A DNA stretch of 64,000 nt from Botryosphaeria dothidea. Lineage: Eukaryota > Ascomycota > Dothideomycetes > Botryosphaeriales > Botryosphaeriaceae. Below the pieces are notes generated by a model. It worked only from the letters and a program-made list of their open reading frames with translations, was not told the origin of the DNA and made no database searches. The stretch is from positions 496,001 through 560,000 of the forward strand of contig WWBZ02000009.1 of NCBI GenBank assembly GCA_011503125.2. The letters run 5' to 3'. Positions 45,458 through 55,195 of the stretch are shown piece by piece. Both the position numbers and the translations under genes were made by a program. Positions within the stretch are counted from its first letter, which is position 1; every line of letters begins with the position of its first letter.

Positions 45458-45481
45458 GTAGTACCCGGCACCTGCCTAGCC
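45439..45481 (+). promoter_or_regulatory. Predicted -1 ribosomal frameshift signal, Gypsy A gag/pol
   Basis: The gag frame reads TCA AAA AAC, a canonical A AAA AAC heptamer (45439-45445). A 6-nt spacer follows, then a stem of ten pairs: GGCTAGGTAG (45452-45461) with CTGCCTAGCC (45472-45481), one G-U pair, 10-nt loop. The gag stop lies inside the stem. The -1 frame leads into the protease and RT. Confidence 0.75.
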
Positions 45482-48400
45482 CCCCGCTACTTTCTACTTT
45501 AAATCAATTCTCTATTCTTGCTTCTTTATCTTCGAACCTCGGAACACTCTCATTTTCACCCCCCGAACCTCGTACCTCGAAACCACGCGCTATTAATCTC
45601 GGAAAACGCCCACTCCTTATTCTTAAGTCAGTAGTCAATAATACAATCGAAACCTCGTCTATGCTAGACTCTGGTGCTTCGTCCTTGTTCATAGATGATG
45701 CTTTTGTTAAGGAACACTCGCTCCCTACTCGTCAAAAAACACAACCTGAATCCCTCGAGCTGGCTAATGGATCCATAGCTGGGTGGATTACTCATGAAGC
45801 CGACCTTCAACTCGATATTGATCAACACTAAGAACTCCTTACCTTTCAGGTAACTAAGCTTAGTCAATATTCTATTATTCTTGGAAAACCTTGGCTAGAA
45901 AGACACGATCCACAGATTCTCTGGTTAAGGAATACTATTACCTTCGCTTCTCCTTTCTGCCAAGCAAATTGCTTACCTACTCGACAACCTACGATTACGC
46001 CTCCTAATCCGCCTTCGATCTCTTGCGCTACGGTATCCTACGCCGCCCTTACCCGCTATATCCAACGAGATAAGACTAGGATCTATGCCGTATCAATTAA
46101 GGAAATCCAAGAACACCTTGAAAGCCTTAAAAAAACGGAACAACAAACCCCGGAACAAGAACTCGAAACCCTCCGCTCACGAATCCCGGCTCGATTTCAC
46201 CACCTTCTTCCTTTCTTTACTAAGAAAGAGGCCGATAAGCTTCCCCCACATCGATATATTAATCATGAAATTTCGCTAGAAGAGGGCAAGAAACCCCCAT
46301 TCGGTCCTCTCTACTCAATGTCCGATTTAGAGCTTAAGGCTCTACGCGAATATCTTGATGAGAACCTTAAGAAAGGTTTTATTCGGCCCTCATCCTCATC
46401 CTCTGCGTCCCCTGTTCTCTTTATTAAGAAACCAGGTAGCGGCCTTCGTTTTTGTGTGGATTATCGCGAACTAAACGGTATTACGAAAAAGAACCGTTAT
46501 CCACTCCCCTTGATCAACGAGACTCTCCGTCAACTTCAAGGCTCTCGTATTTTTACTCGACTCGACCTTCGCGGTGCTTATAACCTTATCCGGATCAAGG
46601 AAGGCTCCGAACATTTAACCGCCTTTAGGACTCGCTATGGCCTATACGAGTACCTTATTATGCCCTTTGGCCTTACGAATGCGCCTGCTACCTGCCAATA
46701 ATTCGTTAACGATATACTACGTGAATATCTCGACCGCTGGTGCGTCGTCTACTTAGATAATATCCTTATCTACTCGGAAACAGAAGAGGAGCACCACGAA
46801 CACGTCTAATTAGTTCTCGAAAAACTTCGTGAAGCAGGCCTGTACGTAAAAGGCGAAAAATGCGACTTCTATACGACTTCGACCACGTTCCTTAGCTTCG
46901 TTATCTCCCCAGACGGTATCTCTATGGACCCGGCTAAGGTAGCCGCCGTAAGAGACTGGGAGGCTCCTCGCTCAGTTAAAGATCTTCAATCGTTCCTTGG
47001 CTTTGCAAACTTTTACCGAAGATTTATTAAAGGATACTCTCGAAAAGCTAGAGCTCTCTTTAGGCTCCTAGCTAAGAATATTCGTTTTACTTGGGGAAAA
47101 GAATAGGATAAGGCATTTACTTATCTTAAGGAAGCCTTCTGCTCTTACCCAATCCTCCGATACTTCGACCCCCAACTCGAAACTATCCTTGAAACCGACT
47201 TATCCGACTTTGTTATCTCCGCAATTTTGTCCTAATAGGTAACCTACGATAATGGCAGAAGAATCCTACATCCCATCGCCTACTACTCTCGGAAAATAAC
47301 CTCCGCAGAGCAGAACTACGGTATCGGAGATAAGGAACTCTTAGCTATCGTGGAAGCCCTAAAGGAATACCGTTCCCTCGTTATTAACCTCTCCTCGCCA
47401 CTCCTCGTTCTTACAGATCACTCGAATTTAACTAGCTTTGCCTCTAAGCAAATCTTAAACCGTCGGCAAGCACGCTGGGCAATTAAACTCTTAGAACTCG
47501 ACTTTAAGATCGTCTACCGCCTAGGAACTAAGAATTAACGCGCGGATGCGTTAATAAGACGGTCAGGAGACCTCCCTGCTCGAGAGGGGCGCCTGCCCCC
47601 TACTACGATCCTTACCTCTGAAAAATTCGAAATTTCGACCCTTATTTCTACTCGCCATTTAATCGCTAGGCTAGAACCGTCTCTAGCTAGTGAAATTCGC
47701 TTAGCACTCGATGAGGATACTCTTGGACAAGAGATCCTTACCGTACTCGATACCCACGCACTTCGACATCCTAAGGTGGATTTAGGCGCATATTCTAAGG
47801 ATAACGATGGTCTCTTACTAGTTAATAGACTTATCTATATTCCTAAAGATCTAAGCCTCCGCTAAAGGATTATTAGCTCTCGACACTCGCACCCGGCTGC
47901 TAGACACCCAGGCCAAGCAGCAACATTTGAACTCGTTACTCGTGATTTCTGGTGGCCAGGTCTACGCCAGATAGTAGCTCGTTTTATACGAAACTGTGAG
48001 ACCTACCAAAGAATTAAACCCGCTCGACATGCCCCCTATAGATATTTAAAACCCCTTAAAGTGCCACAACGCCGCTAGTAATCCGTTTCTCTCGATTTAA
48101 TTACGGGACTTCCAACGTCCAACTCGTTCGATGCTATATTAGTAGTCGTAGATCGACTAACTAAAATGGCTCACTTTATTCCTTGCCAAATAACCCTCGA
48201 TTCGATAGAGCTTGCTAAGCTTTATCGAGACTACGTTTTTCGACTACATGGCTTACCCGACGACTTCGTATCTAACCGCGGCTCGATTTTTACCTCTGAA
48301 TTTACTAGAGCTCTTAGTAGATCCCTATCTATTAAGACCAACTTTAGTACGGCTTTCTACCCGCAAACCGACGGCCAGACAGAGCGCATTAACGCTATTC

Positions 48401-49143
48401 TCGAGCAATACCTTCGTGCCTACGTTTCGTACCAACAAGACGATTGGAACGACTTTCTCTCCCTTGCTGAATTCGCTTATAATAATACAATCTCGACCAC
48501 GACTAAGGTTACCCCCTTCTTTGCAAACTACGGCTTCCACCCTCGTTATAAGATTCTACGGAAAGACCCGATCTCAGCCCCACTCGAACCCCTACGTCTC
48601 TTCTAAGAGAACCTCGAAAACCTCGAAAACCACCTTCGCCAAGAAATTCGATTCGCACAAGATGCCTACGCAGAACAAGCTAATAAAGACCGTATCTCGC
48701 CACCCGTCTTTAAGCCTGGTAACCTCGTTTGGCTCCTAAGACGGCATATCTCGACAACAAGACCTTCGGATAAACTCGACTTTAAACGCCTTGGCCCCTT
48801 TCCTATACTAGGAAAGATCTCGACTCATGCCTATCGCCTAGAACTACCAAGGACGATGAAAGTCCACCCCGTATTCCACGTCTCTTTACTCGAACCCGCG
48901 GCCTCTAACCCCTTGCCTAATCAAGTCCAACCTCCGCCCCCGCCCGTTATCGTTAACGGCGAAGAAGAGTACCGGGTAGAAGAGATTCTAGACGTTAAAG
49001 CAACCCGGAGACAACCGAAATACCTCGTAAAATGGACTGGTTACTCGACACCAACCTGGGAACCTTACGACCTTGTTAAAGACCTTAAGGCCCTTAATAC
49101 GTTCTATAAACGTTACCCTTTAAAACCTCGACCCTTAGGCTAA
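45446..49143 (+). pseudogene. Gypsy A pol polyprotein, stop-interrupted
   Basis: A single frame carries protease MLDSGASSLF (about 45663), RT (46318-47100), RNase H (about 47150-47540), integrase (HPAARHPGQ at about 47890; core with PQTDGQTERIN at about 48361-48395) and chromodomain (EEEYRVEEIL..YLVKWTGYSTPTWEP, 48960-49065). About a dozen TAA/TAG codons interrupt it. The RT active site reads YLDN (46750-46761) in place of YLDD, so one catalytic Asp is lost. The preserved frame points to point mutation after insertion. Confidence 0.88.
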
Positions 49144-49181
49144 AGGCTCGTAGGAACTCACCTCTAGGGAGGAGAGCCTAC

Positions 49182-49568
49182 TATTATAAACGTGGCTTAT
49201 GTAGACCCCTTACTTATTTACCTTCGTTAATTTAAAATCTAGATCTAGACTTACCTGCTTACAAATCAGGAAGCTAGTATTTTAGTTCGTTCTTTATGTA
49301 TATAAAGCTCGCCCCTCTGCTTTATAGTTAGTTCTTTAGTCTAGCAATAAGTATTCCTCGCGTACAACTTGGTACGCCTTGAATTGGACCTTGCTTGCCT
49401 CCCTCGTCCCTCGTCCCTCGCCCCTCGTCCCTCGCCCCTCGTCTCTCGCACCTCGTACCCTCGCCCTTTGAACTACACCCTTATACTTCGGCATTGTTTT
49501 ACCCCTACTGCCTTTACCGGCTTCGTTACCTCGTCTCTCCGCCCCCCCTCCAAGGTCCGTTTATTATA
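49182..49568 (+). repeat. Gypsy A 3' LTR
   Basis: It is 387 bp and nearly identical to 43762-44148, with differences that are mostly G/A or C/T. Confidence 0.9.
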
Positions 49569-49573
49569 ATAAC

Positions 49574-49586
49574 CGAGGGAGTATAG
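49574..49586 (-). repeat. copia-1 3' LTR, part 2 (13 bp between two Gypsy elements)
   Basis: CGAGGGAGTATAG continues the copia-1 LTR exactly where the right LTR reads CGAGGGAGTGTAG. Its last five bases TATAG are duplicated at 57601-57605. Confidence 0.85.
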
Positions 49587-50064
49587 TGTAACGAGCGGGC
49601 CTCTACCTCTAAGGATCCAAACACCAAAGAGGGTGGAAACCTGTCGAGGGTTTTCCTTGAGTGGGTACAAGAAGAGGTACGTGAGGAACGAGTAGACGAC
49701 TGAAGACTGAGCACTGCGTGCGAAGGCCTTGTTACTAACAATTGGTGCTGAATTGTTATTGAAGTTGACCACGAAGGTCAAAGCTATCTAGAGAGCGTGG
49801 TTTATATACGTAGGAGAGTTCTATACAATCTATGTGCTCAATAGGCGGGTTGCGCTCAATGGCGCGTAGTCTTCTGAGCGAGCTGTTGTGATTGAGCAGG
49901 ATGGCTCAGTAGGTGGGGCCCGCTCAGGCAGCCTTGGCAATCTGAGCGGGTGGGTCTAGTTGAGCGCGAGGTCACGTGACCTCGGATCTTTATGACCCCG
50001 ACTTCTGTTGTTCCGGCGGGGCTGATCCCTAACTTCCTCAACCTGTGGAGGCTGCGCCGTAACA
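49587..50064 (-). repeat. Gypsy B 3' LTR
   Basis: It is 478 bp, TGTAACGAGC..CCGTAACA on the plus strand. It contains TTTATATACG, a perfect palindrome CGAGGTCACGTGACCTCG, and several [CT]TGAGCG motifs in both orientations. Confidence 0.92.
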
Positions 50065-50162
50065 CTATCCCCCCCCTTAAGGATCTTCGGCCCGAAGATT
50101 CTTCCGTATTGCCTATTTCCTTGTGGGTTCTTCCTGGCTTACTTTCTCTCCGTAAGTCCATC

Positions 50163-51037
50163 ATGTCTAAACGTAAGCGGGATACTACGGAGGAACGACG
50201 TCGTTTGGCGGCCCTCGTGGAGTCTATTTCCTTTCCCGCGATTCGTCCCTGCTTTGATTGTGAACTAAACGGTAGGCCGTGTAAGGTTGCTCCGGAACAC
50301 GATCGTTGTGGTGCTTGTATTGCGAAGGGTACTACGATGTGTGATGCGAAGAAGATGTCGCTTTCTGGAGGTAGGTGGTCTTTTCTTCTGTCCGGGATGC
50401 TTGCTCACGTTTTCTAGCCTTAAGTCTTCGCCGCGAGCAGGAGAAGTTAAAGGCCAAGGAGGCCGAGGCTCAAGAGAAGTTTCTGGCTTCTCTGGCTGAT
50501 CTTGATAGGCTCCGTGCTGTTCAGGAGGAAGAGCGAGTGCGCTTACGGCGGGAGCAAGAGGAGATGCATCGTCGTCATGAGGAGGTCCTGCGATGCCAGG
50601 AGAAAGAGCTAGGGACTGTTGCTGCTCGTTTGAAACGGTTGCGGGCCAACCAGCGTTTGTTGGAGGAGCGTGGTTACAAGGCTCTTCTTGCTGAGTCTGG
50701 TAGTTTGGCCGCGTTGGATGAGCATGATCGTCGGGAAGCGGAGGAGTTGCTGGCTGCGCTGGCCGAGGATGAGGGGTACGCTCCTGACCCTGAGAATTCT
50801 GAGGGTCCGTCCGCGTCAAAACGGCCACGTCACGAGACGGTGGGTCTTGCTGCGCCGCATGTGGCTGAGTCTGCCGAGTCTGCCGGCGAGCCTGTGGCTG
50901 GTGCGAAATCTCCGTGCTCTCCTGAGCCTGTGAATTCTGCCCGTTTATCCCCCTATCTTGAGGGTCTCTCGCCGTTCTCGTTCGGGGACGACCTCGTTTC
51001 CGTGGGAGGTCGGGATTTTGACGGTGGAATTCTGTGA
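50163..51037 (+). CDS. Antisense Zn2Cys6-coiled-coil protein encoded within Gypsy B
   Basis: Exons 50163-50370 and 50418-51037 give 828 nt and 275 residues. The 47-nt intron begins GTAGGT, has GCTCAC as likely branch site and ends CTAG; splicing exactly joins two frames. After a basic start (MSKRKRD) comes CX2CX6CX8CX2CX7C (first Cys in RPCFDC), matching the fungal Zn(II)2Cys6 consensus. A long Glu/Arg/Leu-rich coiled coil (about residues 70-165) and an acidic Ser/Pro tail follow. It is a candidate DNA-binding protein. Its ATG is 98 bp from the LTR, so the promoter may lie in the LTR. It overlaps the last ~770 bp of pol on the other strand. The matching pol tail is low-complexity Pro/Gln-rich, suggesting that this strand carries the selected information. 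Confidence 0.72.
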
Positions 51038-54000
51038 CGAGATCTGGATGTATGTCGTCCTTGGGTACCCATTGGTTATCCTCATTTCCGTATCCTTCCC
51101 ATTTGACAAGATATTTGAGCTGATGTCCGAATCTTTTGCAGTCTAAGATTTTCTCGACTGGGTATTCGTCTTCTTCGGCATCTGGGTTTTCTGGGATTAT
51201 CTCTTCTGGAGTTTCTGGGATTGTGGCGTTTTCTGGTGCTGGCTCGAGCAATGCCACGTGAAAGGTGGAATTCATTCGTGTCGTTGCTGGCAATTTGAGT
51301 CGATACGTAACGTTTCCAAGTTTTTCTGAAATTTCGAATGGACCGGTTTTCTTGAAATCCAATTTGTCGCTTGGTCGCTTCGATTTGATGTTTTTTGTGA
51401 GGAGGTATACTTTATCCCCCCTCTTTAGGTTCGGTGCCGCCTGGTGCCGTCTGTTGTAGTACTTGGACATCATGATTCGTACGTGCTCGAGGTCGAGACT
51501 GATGGCTTTGTGTAGTTCTTTTAGCTGCTCGGCTTTAAGAACACCTTGTTGGGCCAATTTTCGACTTGGGATGGCTTCTCTATACGCGTCTGGTTCGAAT
51601 CCATAGTTGGCAAAGAACGGGGATACGTTGGTTGACTCTTGTTTGGCGCTGTTGTAGGCGAACTGTGCCATAGGTAGCCATGTGGCCCAATCGTCCTGTG
51701 GGTAGTTGACGAAACAGCGGAGATATTGTTCGAGAGTCCGGTTCATCCGTTCTGTCTGACCGTCCGTTTGCGGGTGTGCGGTTGTAGAGAGTTTGTTCTT
51801 AGCCCCAAGTTGACGCATGAGCGTTTGCCAGAATTCAGAACGCATTAGCTTATCTCTGTCCGAAACCAGTTCTTCCGGCATTCCGTGATCCGCGAAGATG
51901 TATCGGAGGAACGTATGAGCTAGCTGCTCTGCATTCGATGCCTCGAGGTAGGGCAAGAAGTAAGCGTACTTCGTGAGTCTGTCGACAAAGACTAGGATCG
52001 AGTCGTGCTTAACTCCGGTAAGCGAGTCTCTAGACTGTGGCAGCTTCGTAATAAAGTCTAGCGTAACCGATTGCCATGGTCGTTCTGGAACTTCTAGGGG
52101 TTGTAGTTGTCCGTACGGAGCGTGTGTCGCGGCTTTGCTTCTAATGCAAAGGTCACATTGCGAGACTATGCGCTGGACTGTCTTCCGTAACCCTGGAAAG
52201 TAGAAGTTTCGTGTGATCCTTTCGGTTGTCCTGTCGATGCCCTGATGTCCATGCGCGGGTGCTTCGTGTATATCCTTGACTAGTACTTCTCGCAGTCTTG
52301 CCGGGACATAGATTAATCCTTTGAAGAGAAGCGTTCCTTCCCTATCTCGAGCAATACGCGGGTCGTCCTCAAGCGCTAAAAGTTCCTGCGCGAAGGAGTC
52401 CTGTGCGTATGCTTCTCGGATCTTCAGATGCCATGGGTTTGACTCGATGCGAAGCATTGGGAAAGACGGTCTGGCAAGGGTGAGCGATCCATCGCTATCC
52501 ACTGCGAACACTGCAGGGTGCGGCTCGATTCGTCCTTCCATGTAGTCTACCCTTCTGCTGAGCGCGTCAGCGGCGGCGTTATCTACACCTTTTCTATGTG
52601 TAATCTTAAAATCGTAGGAGGCCATTTCTTCAGACCAGCGAACCTGTCGTCGGTTCAGCTCCTTAGTCGTGGTGAAGCGCGTGAGGTTTTGATGATCGCA
52701 GTGCACTACCACCTGGTAGCTGGCTCCTTCAAGATAGTGTCTCCATTGCTTGAATGCTGAGACGATAGCTAAGAGCTCCTTGTCGTGAGTATCGTAGTTG
52801 AGCTCTGCCGGTGTGAACTTCCTAGAGTAAAACGCGATTGGGTGCCATCGACCTTGATCGTCAGGCTGGCTGAGACATGCTCCGAGGGCGAATCCTGACG
52901 CATCAGTTTCTACTTCGATAGGTTTGTCGGGATCATATATCCCTAGAACCGGTGCTTCGCAAAACATGCGTTTAAGCGATTCGAAGGCTTGCTGCTGATC
53001 GTCTCCCCATTTGAAGCCATGCTCCTTTCGAGTGAGTCGCGTTAAAGGTTCCGTGACCTTTGAGTAGTTCCAAATGAACTTTCGGTAGAAGTTCGCGAAT
53101 CCAAGGAAAGACTGAACTTCCTTGATCGTCTTGGGTACTGGCCATTCTCTAATGGAATCCAGTTTCGAGTCGTCCATACCGACGTGACCTGGGGTGATGA
53201 CAAAGCCTAAGAATTCTGTCCTTTGAACGTGCCATTCGCATTTCTCGGGTGCGATAGACAGATTCTTTGCCTGGAGGGCTTCTAGGACCTTTCTGACATG
53301 CTTCTTATGATCCTCGAGGGTCTCTGAAAAGATGAGGATATCGTCGAGGTAAGCTAAGCAGAAGATATCCAAGTATTCGCGCAGCGTATCGTTGACAAGA
53401 TTTTGGAAAGTTGCTGGCGCGTTGGTAAGCCCGAATGGCATAACCGTATACTCGTAGAGTCCTAGCCTCGTTCTGAAGGCTGTCTTCCATTCTTCCCCTT
53501 CTTTGATCCTAACCAGGTGATATCCTTCCCGGAGGTCCAGCTTCGTAAAGTACTTTGCTTTCCCTAACTTGTCCTGGAGCTCGTCGATGCGTGGGAGCGG
53601 ATAGCGGTTCTTGATCGTGATGTCGTTGAGTTGTCGGTAGTCGACACAGAGGCGTAGTTTGCCATTCTTCTTTGGGACGAAAAGGATCGGATATCCGGCT
53701 GATGACGTTGAAGGCCGAATATATCCGCGTTCGAGGTTCTTCTCGATGTATTCCCTTAAAGCCTCCATTTCCTTTGCTGATAAGGAGTAGATGGGCTTAT
53801 AAGCTGGCTTCGTGCCCGGCTTGAGTGGAATCTCGTGGTCCCATGGTTGATGCTTCGGCAAATCTCCTTTTCCTCTTTCTTGGCAAACGGCTTTTAAGTC
53901 CCAGTACTCGCTGGGTACCGTTTCCATTTCCGGTATTGGAGGTTCTCCGTATGGATTGTTCCATGTCTCCAAACTACCGTGTTGTCCCCTTCTAATCCTC

Positions 54001-55181
54001 GCGGGATCGTCTCCTCCAATGGGAGTAGGACTATCCTCATCCTTAAGCCTTTCCCGTGCGGCCTTGGCTAGTGCTCTCTGTTGCACCGCCTGTGAGGGTT
54101 TGATGTACATGAGGCAGACCTGCTGGCCTTGGCGTCTCATACGCTTGAATGCCTCTCCTGAGATTGTCTGGACGTCGACTTGAGGTTCAGTGGCTGCTAA
54201 TTGCTTACGCGAAGCCTTACTCTTAGCCTTATGCCTTTTCCTCGTAGTCCTTCGTGACGTATGCTGTACTTGTTCGTCGGGAATACTAGACTCGGTTGGT
54301 CTTACTCCGCTTGAGGTGCTGCATTTTACCGAGGAGGCGGCGTCTCGTACGCTACTGTCCTGGTCCTGTTTTACGCTTTCCTTAAGGTTGCCGTTGATGC
54401 TGCCGTCGCTGGGCCTTACGCCATCATTGCCGTTGATGCTGCCGTCACTGGGCCTCACGCCATCGTGGCTAGAGTCGTATCTTAAGTCGGGGGTATCGTT
54501 TCGCTTAGTAGGGCTTATTCCTGCAATAGGGTTGCATTTTACCGAGGAGGCTTCGCTACTTGCGTCGCAGTCCTGGTGCTGACTTACACCACTATCGGAG
54601 TCGCCTACACAGTTGCCACATTCAGGCCTTACACTGGCTACTTCCCGTGTTGATGTCGATAGGAGCTTTCGAAGGGTATCCAACAACCCATTCTCCTTCT
54701 GTAATCCTTGTTTTCGTAGGAGGTCCTCGAGCTCCTCTCGAAAGATAATGGAGTCTCCTTCTCCGAAGTCGAAGATAGGTTTCTGTGTCCGGATCCAGGG
54801 CATACCTAGAATGATATCGTGCCCAGGAATACGTTGGACGTCGAGGGAAATCCGTTCTTGATGGTTCCCTATCTGGAGGGTTGCTTCCTCCGTTTCTATC
54901 TTTACCCAGCCTTCTCCGTAGGCTGCCTGGGATCCGTCGAATCCACTGAGGGGATACGGTTCCTGTTTCTTGCGGTATGGGATATTCATCTTCTGCACAA
55001 GCTCGTTGTGGATGAAATTTCCGCTTGATCCTGTATCGATCAGGATTCTAGTGGGTACTCCGTTGAGTATTCCTTGTGTCTTGAACTGTTTCCATAGGTT
55101 TGGTCCGGTAAGAGTTTCCGTTTCCGATGTGCGCGATACCATATGAAGGGACCTAGACTGTGGCCCCTGGGTTGGTCCCAT
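50265..55181 (-). CDS. Gypsy B pol polyprotein, intact
   Basis: 1638 residues from ATG 55181, probably translated as a gag-pol fusion by -1 frameshift. Protease ILIDTGSSGNF (residues 46-56). A spacer of about 300 residues follows, with two NDGVRPSDGSING-type repeats (about 240-265). RT spans about 465-690 with YLDDILIF (611-618), RNase H about 755-870 (ETDAS; ELNYDTHDKELLA), and the integrase HHCC module about 972-1013. Catalytic DDE residues are near Asp1042, Asp1108 and Glu1144. A chromodomain (EDEYPVEKIL..YLVKWEGYGNEDNQWVP) lies about 1337-1400. The last ~237 residues (50978-50265) are Pro/Gln/His/Arg-rich without domains and lie opposite the antisense gene. All catalytic motifs are present. 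Confidence 0.93.
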   Translation of the reverse strand: MGPTQGPQSRSLHMVSRTSETETLTGPNLWKQFKTQGILNGVPTRILIDTGSSGNFIHNELVQKMNIPYRKKQEPYPLSGFDGSQAAYGEGWVKIETEEATLQIGNHQERISLDVQRIPGHDIILGMPWIRTQKPIFDFGEGDSIIFREELEDLLRKQGLQKENGLLDTLRKLLSTSTREVASVRPECGNCVGDSDSGVSQHQDCDASSEASSVKCNPIAGISPTKRNDTPDLRYDSSHDGVRPSDGSINGNDGVRPSDGSINGNLKESVKQDQDSSVRDAASSVKCSTSSGVRPTESSIPDEQVQHTSRRTTRKRHKAKSKASRKQLAATEPQVDVQTISGEAFKRMRRQGQQVCLMYIKPSQAVQQRALAKAARERLKDEDSPTPIGGDDPARIRRGQHGSLETWNNPYGEPPIPEMETVPSEYWDLKAVCQERGKGDLPKHQPWDHEIPLKPGTKPAYKPIYSLSAKEMEALREYIEKNLERGYIRPSTSSAGYPILFVPKKNGKLRLCVDYRQLNDITIKNRYPLPRIDELQDKLGKAKYFTKLDLREGYHLVRIKEGEEWKTAFRTRLGLYEYTVMPFGLTNAPATFQNLVNDTLREYLDIFCLAYLDDILIFSETLEDHKKHVRKVLEALQAKNLSIAPEKCEWHVQRTEFLGFVITPGHVGMDDSKLDSIREWPVPKTIKEVQSFLGFANFYRKFIWNYSKVTEPLTRLTRKEHGFKWGDDQQQAFESLKRMFCEAPVLGIYDPDKPIEVETDASGFALGACLSQPDDQGRWHPIAFYSRKFTPAELNYDTHDKELLAIVSAFKQWRHYLEGASYQVVVHCDHQNLTRFTTTKELNRRQVRWSEEMASYDFKITHRKGVDNAAADALSRRVDYMEGRIEPHPAVFAVDSDGSLTLARPSFPMLRIESNPWHLKIREAYAQDSFAQELLALEDDPRIARDREGTLLFKGLIYVPARLREVLVKDIHEAPAHGHQGIDRTTERITRNFYFPGLRKTVQRIVSQCDLCIRSKAATHAPYGQLQPLEVPERPWQSVTLDFITKLPQSRDSLTGVKHDSILVFVDRLTKYAYFLPYLEASNAEQLAHTFLRYIFADHGMPEELVSDRDKLMRSEFWQTLMRQLGAKNKLSTTAHPQTDGQTERMNRTLEQYLRCFVNYPQDDWATWLPMAQFAYNSAKQESTNVSPFFANYGFEPDAYREAIPSRKLAQQGVLKAEQLKELHKAISLDLEHVRIMMSKYYNRRHQAAPNLKRGDKVYLLTKNIKSKRPSDKLDFKKTGPFEISEKLGNVTYRLKLPATTRMNSTFHVALLEPAPENATIPETPEEIIPENPDAEEDEYPVEKILDCKRFGHQLKYLVKWEGYGNEDNQWVPKDDIHPDLVTEFHRQNPDLPRKRGRPRTRTARDPQDRGINGQNSQAQESTEISHQPQARRQTRQTQPHAAQQDPPSRDVAVLTRTDPQNSQGQERTPHPRPAQPATPPLPDDHAHPTRPNYQTQQEEPCNHAPPTNAGWPATVSNEQQQSLALSPGIAGPPHDDDASPLAPAVSALALPPEQHGAYQDQPEKPETSLEPRPPWPLTSPARGEDLRLENVSKHPGQKKRPPTSRKRHLLRITHRSTLRNTSTTTIVFRSNLTRPTV

Positions 55182-55195
55182 TGCCGTAGGGCCGT

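Larger units (their letters stand above)
43762..49568 (+). mobile_element. Ty3/Gypsy retrotransposon 'Gypsy A' inserted in the copia-1 LTR, TSD ATAAC
   Basis: It has two 387-bp LTRs (43762-44148 and 49182-49568) and a perfect ATAAC duplication (43757-43761 and 49569-49573). A polypurine AGGGAGGAGAG lies directly before the right LTR. Gag is intact; pol is in the -1 frame and carries about a dozen stops. Chromovirus type. Confidence 0.92.

Noticed and set aside
54190..54582. 130-codon plus-strand ORF inside Gypsy B
   Set aside because: It is a shadow of the pol spacer repeats, unlike 50163-51037, which has a domain and an intron.
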